Position numbers and translations under genes: made by a program. A stretch of 64,000 bases of DNA, taken from the NCBI RefSeq assembly GCF_003634215.1, contig NZ_RBWX01000007.1:1412945-1476944 (forward strand). The letters are read 5' to 3'. The notes beneath the pieces were generated by a model. The model was given only the letters and a program-made list of their open reading frames with translations. It had not been told where the DNA came from and searched no databases. This document shows, in pieces, positions 1 to 7,137 of the stretch. The DNA comes from Sphingosinicella microcystinivorans. GTDB taxonomy: Bacteria; Pseudomonadota; Alphaproteobacteria; Sphingomonadales; Sphingomonadaceae. The number at the start of each line of letters is the position of its first letter. Positions within the stretch are counted from its first letter, which is position 1.

Positions 1-617
1 TAGCCGAGCTCGCGCACCTTCAAGGCGAGTTCCTGCCGGTAGATCGCGCCGATCTGCTTCTGAAGCTGGTAGATCGCGCGCGGTTCAAGGCTGCGCCAGG
101 CGCCATCCTCGCCCTGCGTCGCGTTCATGATGACGTTGTGCGTGTGAAGCTGCGGGTCCTGCGCGCGGCTGGTGCCGTGCTGGAAGCTGGCAATGATGAG
201 ATTGCCGGTCGGCTCGCGGACAATGGCGCCGCCGCCCCGGACGCGTGTGGCGGCCATGTGCGCCTCGACATGCGTCATCGCGGTTCTGACCGCGTGCCCA
301 TGCGCCGCAATCAGCCGCCGGTCGCCCGCCACCTCGGCCATGATCGACACCGACTTGGGTGCGCTCAAGGTCACATCCCAGCCGGGGCGGTGCTCAAGCT
401 GGCCGCCGCGCATCGTGCCGAGCTGCTGGGCCTCAACCTTGCCGTCCAGAAGCGCGCGGAACCGGTCGCGGTCCACCTCGCCGGAGAGACTTAGCGCCTC
501 GGCGCCCTTTCCCTGCCACGCCGATGGAGAAAGACCGCCCTCGGCGTAATAGTCATCGGCCTCGTAGTAGCTGCTCGCTTGCGCCGAGCTGGTAAGCGCG
601 GACACCGACGCGACCAT
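1..617 (-). CDS. MobF/TrwC-type conjugative relaxase, N-terminal part (runs off the window)
   Basis: Translating the minus strand from an ATG at 617 gives an open frame to the window edge, about 205 residues. It contains the relaxase core: DVTLSAPKSVSIMAEV, then AHGHAVRTAM, and then the metal-binding histidine triad region QDPQLHTHNVIMNA, typical of TrwC/TraI relaxases. These enzymes nick oriT and stay covalently bound to the transferred strand through N-terminal tyrosines; SSYYEADDYYAEGG near residues 15-28 supplies candidate tyrosines. The start overlaps the traD stop codon by one base (TGATG), so the two are translationally coupled. The helicase half expected of this family lies outside the window. 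The family call is firm; the length is unknown. Confidence 0.88.
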   Translation of the reverse strand, partial: MVASVSALTSSAQASSYYEADDYYAEGGLSPSAWQGKGAEALSLSGEVDRDRFRALLDGKVEAQQLGTMRGGQLEHRPGWDVTLSAPKSVSIMAEVAGDRRLIAAHGHAVRTAMTHVEAHMAATRVRGGGAIVREPTGNLIIASFQHGTSRAQDPQLHTHNVIMNATQGEDGAWRSLEPRAIYQLQKQIGAIYRQELALKVRELG

Positions 618-2449
618 CACACCGGCCCCTGGCTCGTGGGGGATGGCGAGGACTCGGACGGGGGCTGCGGGGCGGGCGCGGCGCGCTCCGACTGCCAGAG
701 CGTGGTGCCCGGATCGCCAACGACGTAGCCCGGTTGGCGCGGCGGCCCGCGCCGCACGACATGATCGGCGGTCAGCTTCACGCGCGCCACCGGCAAACCG
801 TCCGGCAGCAGCAGGAAGCCTTCATGCTTGGGGAGGCGCAGTTCGCTTTCGAGAACGGCGGGCCGCGTCTTGCGCATCCGGCCGAGCGTGGTGCGGGCGT
901 CATCGTCGCCTTCGGCCAGCGCGTCGGTCATGGTCTGGATTTCGACATCGCACGTGCCAATGGTCTCGCTGGCCCACTGCCGGGTCTCGCTATCGATCGT
1001 TTGCAGGAACAGCTTGGTGTTGCAGCAGCCGAGCATGGACTCGGCAAGCTGCGGCCCGTAGCGGTGCCGCATCTGCCCGAGCGCCTGAAAGGTCAGTACG
1101 ACGGCAGCCCCGAACTTGCGGCCCTCGGGGAGAAGCCGCGCGAGATTGTCGACGCGGGGGAGGTCGGCAAGCTCGTCGAGCACGAACCAGATGCGCCGCT
1201 CGGGCGAGGGCGCGAGCCCCAGCACGGCGCTCGCGGCGCATTCGAGCCAGCAGGCGAGGAGGGGCTTCGACGCCTCAAAATAGTCTTCCTTGCGCGGCAC
1301 GAAGATCCACGGGCGCGGAGCCTTGCGCGCGTCGAGCCCGCTCATGAAGTCGCGGAACGCAAACGGCGCGCCGCCGCTGTCCTCGGCGCGCAGGAACTGG
1401 ACGATGTCGGCGGCCTTGGCGAGCATGAAGAGCACGCTGCCCGTCGCCCGGTCGGCATCGTCGGCAAAGGTCCGCGCCGACGATGTGTCGGTAAGCCACG
1501 CCTTGAGCTCGTCCTTGGTCTTCACCTGAAGCGCGCCAAGCAGCGCGGAGAGGGTGGTGTTTCCCTCGTCCCAGAGCTTGCGAATCATGTTGGTGACAAG
1601 GATGCGCGCGGTCTCCAGCCACACGTCGTGGTCCTGGCTGTTCGTCTCGGTGATGAACTGGTGCGCGATGCGCGCGGCGTCGGCGGGATGGGCGATTTCC
1701 GCGAAGGGCGTCCAGAACGCGCAGCGCGCATCGAACGGGTTCAGGATCACGTCGCCGCGCTCGGGCCGGTAGTAATGCGCGACGAACTCGCCGCTGGTGT
1801 CGTAGACGAGCGCGGCGTCGCCGCGCGCCTCGATCCCGTCGAGCAGCTGACGCAGCGCCGTGGTCTTGCCGCTGCCCGTCGTGCCGATCATCGCCATGTG
1901 GCGGGTTTCGAGCGGCGCGGGGATCGGCACGGTGCCGATCGCCAGGGCATCGGCACGCGCGTCGCTGGCCACGAGTTTCGCCAGCTTCTTCTCGGTGGTG
2001 ACGAGGGTTCCGGTGATGACCCGATCCTCAAGCGCGCGCTCGCGCCGCCGCGCAGCGGCCCCTTGGAGCAGGGCCAGGCCGAAGAGCCACGCGGCAAGGC
2101 CCAGCCCGCAACCGCGAGCGGCGTAGATCAGCACTGCGTCTGCCGCTTCGCGGTAGTAGCGGCTCGCGATGACGGTACGCGCGGATACGCGGTAATCCGC
2201 TCCCTGATATCGGATGCTGATCGCGGGATCGGCGGCTACGCCGCCCGCGACCCATACGCTCGTCCGCGCGTAGGTGTAGACGCCCGCCGCCCACTGCGCG
2301 TCCTTTTCCAGCAGCGTATAGGGCGCCGCCACCGCGCCGAGCACGACGGCGCTAAGCATGATGCCGACCTGTTGCTTGAAGCGCCGGGCGTGGTTGCTGC
2401 GAAGCTGCCGCCGCACGGCATCGGCATGGATGCGCCGATCGTGGGTCAT
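617..2449 (-). CDS. TraD/TrwB-family type IV coupling protein
   Basis: A 610-residue coupling protein, the inner-membrane ATPase that delivers relaxase-DNA complexes to a type IV secretion channel. Two hydrophobic segments lie in the first ~130 residues (around 30-50 and 105-130). Then come a Walker A motif, GTTGSGKTT (about residue 190), and a Walker B motif, WFVLDELADLPRV, followed by the conserved RKFGAAVVLTFQALGQM stretch of the TraD/TraG ATPase fold. The C-terminus is proline-rich. It starts inside the stop of the ribbon-helix-helix-like gene (ATGA overlap, 2446-2449) and its stop overlaps the relaxase start, so the three form one tight operon. The length is normal for a TrwB/TraD-type protein. 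Confidence 0.9.
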   Translation of the reverse strand: MTHDRRIHADAVRRQLRSNHARRFKQQVGIMLSAVVLGAVAAPYTLLEKDAQWAAGVYTYARTSVWVAGGVAADPAISIRYQGADYRVSARTVIASRYYREAADAVLIYAARGCGLGLAAWLFGLALLQGAAARRRERALEDRVITGTLVTTEKKLAKLVASDARADALAIGTVPIPAPLETRHMAMIGTTGSGKTTALRQLLDGIEARGDAALVYDTSGEFVAHYYRPERGDVILNPFDARCAFWTPFAEIAHPADAARIAHQFITETNSQDHDVWLETARILVTNMIRKLWDEGNTTLSALLGALQVKTKDELKAWLTDTSSARTFADDADRATGSVLFMLAKAADIVQFLRAEDSGGAPFAFRDFMSGLDARKAPRPWIFVPRKEDYFEASKPLLACWLECAASAVLGLAPSPERRIWFVLDELADLPRVDNLARLLPEGRKFGAAVVLTFQALGQMRHRYGPQLAESMLGCCNTKLFLQTIDSETRQWASETIGTCDVEIQTMTDALAEGDDDARTTLGRMRKTRPAVLESELRLPKHEGFLLLPDGLPVARVKLTADHVVRRGPPRQPGYVVGDPGTTLWQSERAAPAPQPPSESSPSPTSQGPV

Positions 2450-2817
2450 CGCCGGCCCTCCTGCGAGAGCCTCCGCTGGCGGTCATAGGCAGCGTTGATC
2501 TCGGTGGTGATGACCTCGTCGCTCTTGCGCGCGCCGAGTGCCGCGCTGCGGGCATAGGCGTAGGCGGCGCAGGCGGTGAACAGCGTGCGGTCGAGCAGCC
2601 GCTCGACATCCACGATGCGGGTGCCGAGCGATGCAAGTTCGGCGACGAGTTCGCGGTCGTCGGTGCCCGGCGCAGAGGGATTGGCGAGCGCTGCGATCCC
2701 CGCCTTCACGCACAGCTGAAGCGCCGCGTAGACGCTCGTATCTTGCCGCTTGGCCAGCGACCGCAGCGCATTGTCCACCGATGCCGGCAGGCGGACGGTG
2801 TATTGGACCGGCTTCAT
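2446..2817 (-). CDS. Small ribbon-helix-helix-like mobilisation accessory protein
   Basis: A 123-residue protein starting MKPVQYTVRLPASVDNALRS. This is a short beta strand (QYTVRLP) followed by helices, the layout of ribbon-helix-helix DNA-binding proteins that bind oriT or repress transfer operons. A longer frame exists upstream to 3012, but the ATG at 2817 places the strand at the N-terminus as expected and leaves the upstream repeats non-coding. It overlaps the traD start by four bases. Its position ahead of the coupling protein and relaxase suggests a relaxosome accessory or autorepressor role. The fold is inferred from sequence pattern only. Confidence 0.62.
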   Translation of the reverse strand: MKPVQYTVRLPASVDNALRSLAKRQDTSVYAALQLCVKAGIAALANPSAPGTDDRELVAELASLGTRIVDVERLLDRTLFTACAAYAYARSAALGARKSDEVITTEINAAYDRQRRLSQEGRR

Positions 2818-2832
2818 AGCGCTGCCAGTCCG

Positions 2833-2916
2833 CGAGTGCACTGCGCACTCGTGAAACGCCGCGTAAATGCGAGGGTCTGCCCATCCGCCGAATGTGCGCA
2901 CTCTCGGCGCACTCTC
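2833..2916. promoter_or_regulatory. Inverted and tandem GCGCACTC repeats: candidate oriT or transfer-operon operator
   Basis: Just upstream of the ribbon-helix-helix-like gene lies a perfect 7-bp inverted repeat, CGAGTGC (2833-2839) and GCACTCG (2845-2851). Two exact direct copies of GCGCACTCTC follow at 2896-2905 and 2907-2916, one helical turn apart (11 bp). All three sites share GCGCACTC. This is the layout expected of a DNA-binding site for the neighbouring protein, either as an operator or as part of oriT. A nic site cannot be identified from sequence alone. Confidence 0.5.
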
Positions 2917-3024
2917 CAAGAACGGCGGAAAAGCGGGATGCACACGTGCGTGAGGTGTGTATCCAAATATCGGGCTCGATGCGCAGCATCGCGGCCCAGC
3001 AACGCTACCCAATGCGCGACCGGG

Positions 3025-3573
3025 TCAGACATGACGCGGGCCTTTCGCATCGTCGGCGGCGGGTCGGCGGTTCCGCTCCTGCCGCGCCGCCCAGGCCGCG
3101 ATCATCGCCTTGGCCGTGTGGTCGGCCTTACGGCGATCGAACTCCACCGGGACCGCCGGGTGAGCACGGAGACTGCGATCGGCAAGCCATGCCCGAATGG
3201 CCCGTTCGACTGCGCCTTGCATATGTTCGTGCAGAGCTTCGGCCTCGAACGGATCAAGGTGCGCGGTCACGCCGGGACTGAGGATCAGCCCGCCGAGTGG
3301 AAACGGACGATCGCCCACCCATTGGCTGGGACCATCGATCCGGCAGAAGCTCGTGGTTCCATGATACAGCGCTAGGGGCGGCCGCTCCGCCCGGTGCCAG
3401 TCGATCAGTGCGGTGCGGTAGGTCTCGCCGTCGTCGTCCTCAGCGAGGAGTTTTTTGATTAGCGGCAGTGCAAAGCGAGCGGCGCGGGGGTCGGTCGAGA
3501 CGCGCAGCGTAACCTTGCGGCTGGTCCACGGAAAACCGGTGAGCCGGTCCAGAACGCGGCGGAAAACGGACAT
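3025..3573 (-). CDS. Hypothetical island protein
   Basis: A 182-residue soluble protein with no signal peptide or membrane segment. It starts MSVFRRVLDRLTGFPW and carries an AAGGA-type ribosome binding site about 8 bases upstream. The middle has short hydrophobic patches (ALYHGTTSFCRIDG, PFPLGGLILSPG) and the C-terminal third is rich in Arg, Lys and Ala. I do not recognise a family. It sits between the transfer genes and the excisionase-like gene in the same direction, so it is probably an island maintenance or transfer accessory gene. About 207 bp separate it from the next gene and hold the repeats described for that region. Confidence 0.6.
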   Translation of the reverse strand: MSVFRRVLDRLTGFPWTSRKVTLRVSTDPRAARFALPLIKKLLAEDDDGETYRTALIDWHRAERPPLALYHGTTSFCRIDGPSQWVGDRPFPLGGLILSPGVTAHLDPFEAEALHEHMQGAVERAIRAWLADRSLRAHPAVPVEFDRRKADHTAKAMIAAWAARQERNRRPAADDAKGPRHV

Positions 3574-3678
3574 AGAGTGTCCTTTCGTAGATAGCGATGA
3601 CGACGAGCGGCGGTATGGCGACAGGCAGATGGGAGCGGTTCGCCAACCACGCGTCGGGGGCGGGCCTAGCAGCCGGAA

Positions 3679-3852
3679 TCAGACGGCGGACCGGGTTTGC
3701 GCCAACCGCCTGATGGACTCGGTGGTCAACAAGGTGCGCCTGCCGATCTTGATCGCGTCGAGTCCGCCCGACTTGATCAGGCCGTAGACCGATGATCGAC
3801 AAACGCCGAGGACCTTGGCGGTATCGTTGATAGAGATGGCAACGGGTTCCAT
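3679..3852 (-). CDS. Excisionase-like helix-turn-helix protein (AlpA/MerR-type fold)
   Basis: A 57-residue protein containing SINDTAKVLGVCRSSVYGLI followed by KSGGLDAIKIGRRTLL. This is the winged helix-turn-helix of small excisionase/AlpA DNA-binding proteins, with the wing at IKIGRRTLL. The start at 3852 is preceded by GGAG at the right distance; a longer frame to 3963 adds a low-complexity leader without such a site. On integrative islands such proteins act as recombination directionality factors or activate the integrase promoter. Here the integrase is 15 kb away, so a role in excision or in control of the transfer genes is inferred. Confidence 0.75.
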   Translation of the reverse strand: MEPVAISINDTAKVLGVCRSSVYGLIKSGGLDAIKIGRRTLLTTESIRRLAQTRSAV

Positions 3853-4026
3853 GGACGTCTCCGTGGCTGGTGGTGCGTGGCAGGAGACGTCTGAGCTTGC
3901 ACAAGGCTGCGGATGGGTCGTGCGGGAACTGGAAAGCGGCAGAATTCTACCGATGTGCGGCAAATTGCGCTAATTCGGCGTATCTGAGATTGGCGCTTTT
4001 CCGCTGACCTGCGGTAATACGGTGGT

Positions 4027-4944
4027 TCAGTCCGGCAACGCTGAGCGATTGATTTTCAACGCGGCGACAATTTTCTTGGCAAATCCCCGAAGTTTGGTGG
4101 GCTCCGGGACGGGAATGTCGTTGTCATGGGCTTCGCTGGGATCGCAGCGCGCCCGAATCAGGTTCATGACCTGCGTTTCGGCGCCATGCTTGTCGGGGTC
4201 GATGTTGCGAAGGGAAGGGTGCTCGATGACCGTGAGCAGCATCGCTTCATAGTCATAGGCCTTCGGACGCCCGCCCGCTTGTGGTTTGACCTTGAGGGCG
4301 CGGATGATTTCGTCGGGCTCGGCATCCACATAAATCTGGCGGCTGAACCAGAAGCCGTTGGGAGGGAGGACAAGCGCCCGATCGCCTGCGGATTCCGACA
4401 ACAGCAAGCCTCGCAGGCGACCATAGAAATGGCGGCGGCTGACAGGGTGCCTGATGCCTTTTCGGTCATAATAATAGGCCTCGGGCGCCGTTCTTCGGCC
4501 AAGGAAGTCGAAGAGCTTCTCAAGCGTTTCGACCGTCGAGGGACGGCTTTTGCCGTAGAATGCCGGACGCTTGGTCCCAATGACGCCAAGGCCGTATTGG
4601 AAGTGTCGCCAGTACACGAGCGTCAGCGCCGCGATCCCCATCAGGACCATAAAGGCGATGACTGGCCCTTGGCCGACGTTCTGATCGCTGACGCTGGCCA
4701 CGCCCCAAACCAGCAGAACGAGCGACGACAAAAGTGCGCAAAGGCCAAACAGCGCGGCGCAGATCATAAATCTGGACCGAACGCCGCGCTCGATGGCGAC
4801 GGAGACCCTGTCGATCTCCTCTAGTCCCAGCTCCTCCTCGTCCTTGGTATATAAGAGGCGAGCGGCGAGGCGCGGAAGGCTACGGTGGGCATCGCTCGCT
4901 CGATGCCATATCCCTGACGGGGCTGAATCCTTGGCGACATGCAT
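4027..4944 (-). CDS. Hypothetical island membrane protein (305 aa)
   Basis: A 305-residue protein with two hydrophobic segments at about residues 58-82 and 92-114, then a large basic cytoplasmic domain containing the pattern AYDYEAMLLTVIEHPSLRN. A strong GGAGG precedes the ATG. I do not recognise the family. Its first ~40 codons overlap, in another frame, a relic of an integrase 3' end (4821-4975). A truncated copy of the same gene start follows the intact integrase at 19144-19256. Ancestrally this gene therefore followed the integrase directly and overlapped it by about 124 nt, which makes it a standard partner of this integrase type. Confidence 0.7.
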   Translation of the reverse strand: MHVAKDSAPSGIWHRASDAHRSLPRLAARLLYTKDEEELGLEEIDRVSVAIERGVRSRFMICAALFGLCALLSSLVLLVWGVASVSDQNVGQGPVIAFMVLMGIAALTLVYWRHFQYGLGVIGTKRPAFYGKSRPSTVETLEKLFDFLGRRTAPEAYYYDRKGIRHPVSRRHFYGRLRGLLLSESAGDRALVLPPNGFWFSRQIYVDAEPDEIIRALKVKPQAGGRPKAYDYEAMLLTVIEHPSLRNIDPDKHGAETQVMNLIRARCDPSEAHDNDIPVPEPTKLRGFAKKIVAALKINRSALPD

Positions 4945-4975
4945 CGGTTTCCTCCTTCGTGCAGATCATCAAGAT
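4821..4975 (-). pseudogene. Relic of an integrase 3' end (left copy of the 155-bp repeat)
   Basis: In the integrase frame the minus strand reads NLDDLHEGGNRCMSPR and on to TRRSWD and a TAG stop at 4821. The intact integrase reads YLDDLREGGTRCISPR and on to TRRKWG and a TAG stop at 19133. The homology ends abruptly at about 4975, so only the last ~50 codons are present. The segment doubles as the 5' end of the 305-residue membrane-protein gene. Confidence 0.8.
4821..4975 (+). repeat. 155-bp imperfect direct repeat, left copy
   Basis: Aligns without gaps to 19133-19287 (constant offset 14312) with about 17 mismatches, near 89% identity. The two copies bracket exactly the TPR-sulfotransferase and giant autotransporter genes. 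Confidence 0.9.
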
Positions 4976-5018
4976 TGTAGAGGCGTTCAATGGCCCGCCC
5001 ACTTCGGCTGACGGACTG

Positions 5019-6641
5019 CTAGAGGCGTGTCTCTCCGTCCTCGGACCCGCTGTGTGAGTATGTTTCAATCAATGAGCCAAGCTCCATTTGCAGGGGCGCG
5101 AGCCACGGTTCGTAGTTTTGCCATCTGCCAAGGCCTTTCCTGTTGATAGGAATGCGGACTTGCTCCGAACTCGGGGTATCGACCGCCCTTGGATTCTCGT
5201 GAAAGCGCAAACAGGCGTTTTCGAAAGGGAGACCTAGATGCGCGAGCAGTCGACGCACCTCACCTTCGATGTCATCTATCAGCCTTTCATATTGAACCGG
5301 GTGGATTCGCCCCGGCAGGGTCGCATCGAAATGAGAGATCATGCGAGTGTAGCTACAGTAATGGTGGGCAAGCTCCTCTAAGCTGGTCGGAACGTTGGTT
5401 TGCAGATTGAAGTAGGTGGTGAAATTCGAAAAGCAGCATGCAACAGGATGCCTTCGGGCATCTATGATCTTTGCGTTGGGAAGGATTAGGTAAATCAAGC
5501 CTAGGTACTGCCAATTCGACGGCATCTTGTCGGTGAAGAAAGGCCGATCTGTCTTTCGATGACGGCGCACTGAGTTCAGATAGCTCTGTCCGAGCGCCCG
5601 GCGCTCGTCAGCGGTGAGATTGGCCATTGTTTCATACCACACGTCTTGTGGAGTTGTGCCAATGACCCGTGTGACAATGTTTTGAAGCTCGAACAACTCG
5701 CCCAAGCCTTCGACAAGCGGGTGGCTGTCAAGAATCTGCTCGATCAATGTAGAGCCGGAACGGGGCATGCCGACAATGAAGATCGCTTCGGAATCACCCA
5801 TGTCCCGGTCGACGCGTTCGGCGAAAAACTTGGGCGTGAATGCGGCCTCGGCCTCGCGCACATCGCCATCAACAGCTCTGTAGGGCACGAGCCTACCCCG
5901 GATGTCGTTCGCCATTTGATACTGACGGAACGAGCGCTCGAATTGATTTAGGTCGCCCAGGGCTTTGCCAAGTGCAAAATGGAGCTGGATCCGCTGCGCG
6001 TCATCATGCACTGTCTCCAGAGCTCGCTCCAGCAGAGCAACGTCGTCGCTACCGAGGCGGATCGTACGCAGGTTGGCCAGCCCAAGCCAGGCGAATCCGT
6101 TTGCAGCGTCGATTTCCAGTGATCTTCGATAGGCCGCGACAGCGTCGTGAAGGCGCCCTGCAGTTCTCAGCGCTAAGCCGTAGTTCATCCAAGGCACAGC
6201 AGCTCCGGGCGCGTGCGCAATCAGCTGCTCATGAATGTGAAGTGCTTCCTCTATGCGTCTTTCGCCGGCAAGGAGGGTCGTCTTCAGGGACATGGCCCAA
6301 AGGCGACGAGATGGATCCTCGATGACGTTGTCGAGCAACGCGATGGCTTCCTCTGCGCGGTCGAGACGACATAGAAGTGACACCAGGTCGCTGTAGGCGA
6401 GGACAAATGCAGGCGCGCGCGCTATTGCTCCCCTCAGCAGCGCTTCGGCGTCGGCAGACGACCCTGTCATCGCAGCTACTCCTGCAAGTAGCCTCGCGGC
6501 TTCGAGATCTTGAGGGTCGGTTGCCAGACGCTTCCGGATGAGAGCTTCCGCTCCCCTGAGATCGTTGCGCCTCAAAGCATTCACCGCATCTGCCAAGACG
6601 GATGGTGATGATGAATGAGACGTGGTGGCACTCAATGTCAT
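5019..6641 (-). CDS. TPR-repeat sulfotransferase
   Basis: A 540-residue protein. The N-terminal half is made of tetratricopeptide repeats, for example PWMNYGLALRTAGRLHDAVA. The C-terminal half is a sulfotransferase domain with the PAPS 5'-phosphosulfate loop GMPRSGSTLIEQILDSHP near residue 290 and further family blocks FFTDKMPSNWQYLGLI and KIIDARRHPV. Such enzymes transfer sulfate from PAPS to a hydroxyl of a sugar, lipid or protein. I chose the ATG at 6641 (AGGT upstream); the frame extends to 6737 without better support. It is transcribed divergently from the giant autotransporter and shares its island module, so modification of that adhesin or of a cell-surface glycan is a reasonable inference. 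The substrate is unknown. Confidence 0.85.
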   Translation of the reverse strand: MTLSATTSHSSSPSVLADAVNALRRNDLRGAEALIRKRLATDPQDLEAARLLAGVAAMTGSSADAEALLRGAIARAPAFVLAYSDLVSLLCRLDRAEEAIALLDNVIEDPSRRLWAMSLKTTLLAGERRIEEALHIHEQLIAHAPGAAVPWMNYGLALRTAGRLHDAVAAYRRSLEIDAANGFAWLGLANLRTIRLGSDDVALLERALETVHDDAQRIQLHFALGKALGDLNQFERSFRQYQMANDIRGRLVPYRAVDGDVREAEAAFTPKFFAERVDRDMGDSEAIFIVGMPRSGSTLIEQILDSHPLVEGLGELFELQNIVTRVIGTTPQDVWYETMANLTADERRALGQSYLNSVRRHRKTDRPFFTDKMPSNWQYLGLIYLILPNAKIIDARRHPVACCFSNFTTYFNLQTNVPTSLEELAHHYCSYTRMISHFDATLPGRIHPVQYERLIDDIEGEVRRLLAHLGLPFENACLRFHENPRAVDTPSSEQVRIPINRKGLGRWQNYEPWLAPLQMELGSLIETYSHSGSEDGETRL

Positions 6642-6912
6642 GCTACCTGTATGATCACGAAGAGGCCGAATTGTGCATTGGATCGAAATTTGTTTTCCCT
6701 GGAATCGAGAGTCTGACACTGCGGTAAGCCAGCACAATTTTACAATCCGTTAAGCATATCCGACGGAGAATTGGGGTTGTAATGGTACGTAACTGCTTGA
6801 TAAGACTTCTCAAGACAATGTTCTCGTCGATCGCTTCGAGATCGTAGTCCGGCCTGGCGGCTAACGCTTGCAGGGTTGGATGCCGGTTGGTGTTAGCGCA
6901 GCGCCGCGGAGC

Positions 6913-6992
6913 GTTGAAAAGGGCAAACTGTCGGTGACGGCAGGACGCAAAGCCTCCGAACTCAATTGAGTTAGCGGGGTTGCCAACGGGAG
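6913..6992 (+). promoter_or_regulatory. Cyclic-di-GMP-I (GEMM) riboswitch aptamer
   Basis: The sequence carries the conserved blocks of the GEMM-I aptamer in order. GGGCAAAC is at 6921-6928. A stem CTGTCG/CGGCAG closed by a GTGA (GNRA-type) tetraloop follows. GGACGCAAAGCCTCCG is at 6943-6958, then a stem AACTC/GAGTT, then TAGCGGGGTT at 6972-6981. GGCAA (6922-6926) can pair with TTGCC (6980-6984) to close the junction. The giant autotransporter start lies about 145 nt downstream on the same strand. Known function of the class: binds the second messenger c-di-GMP and controls expression of downstream genes. Whether it is an ON or OFF switch is not clear from the leader. Confidence 0.88.
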
Positions 6993-7089
6993 GCGAAGTA
7001 GGCGTGCGAAGGATTGAAGTGGCGAACGCCCGGCAAGCCGTGCGCTTATGTTTTCCCGCATTTCATTCACCAGAATTTCGTCGATGACC

Positions 7090-7109
7090 CCGCCAGCAAC
7101 TGCTGGCGG
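7090..7109 (+). other. Leader hairpin upstream of the autotransporter start
   Basis: A perfect 9-bp inverted repeat (CCGCCAGCA and TGCTGGCGG around AC) lies in the 5' leader between the riboswitch aptamer and the ribosome binding site. It has no U run, so it is not a classical terminator. It may be part of the expression platform or stabilise the mRNA. Confidence 0.5.
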
Positions 7110-7137
7110 CGGAAGCGTATGTCTGAGGAGAGTTAAA

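Noticed and set aside
734-2488. 584-residue plus-strand frame
   Set aside because: Antisense to the coupling protein gene, which has clear ATPase motifs.
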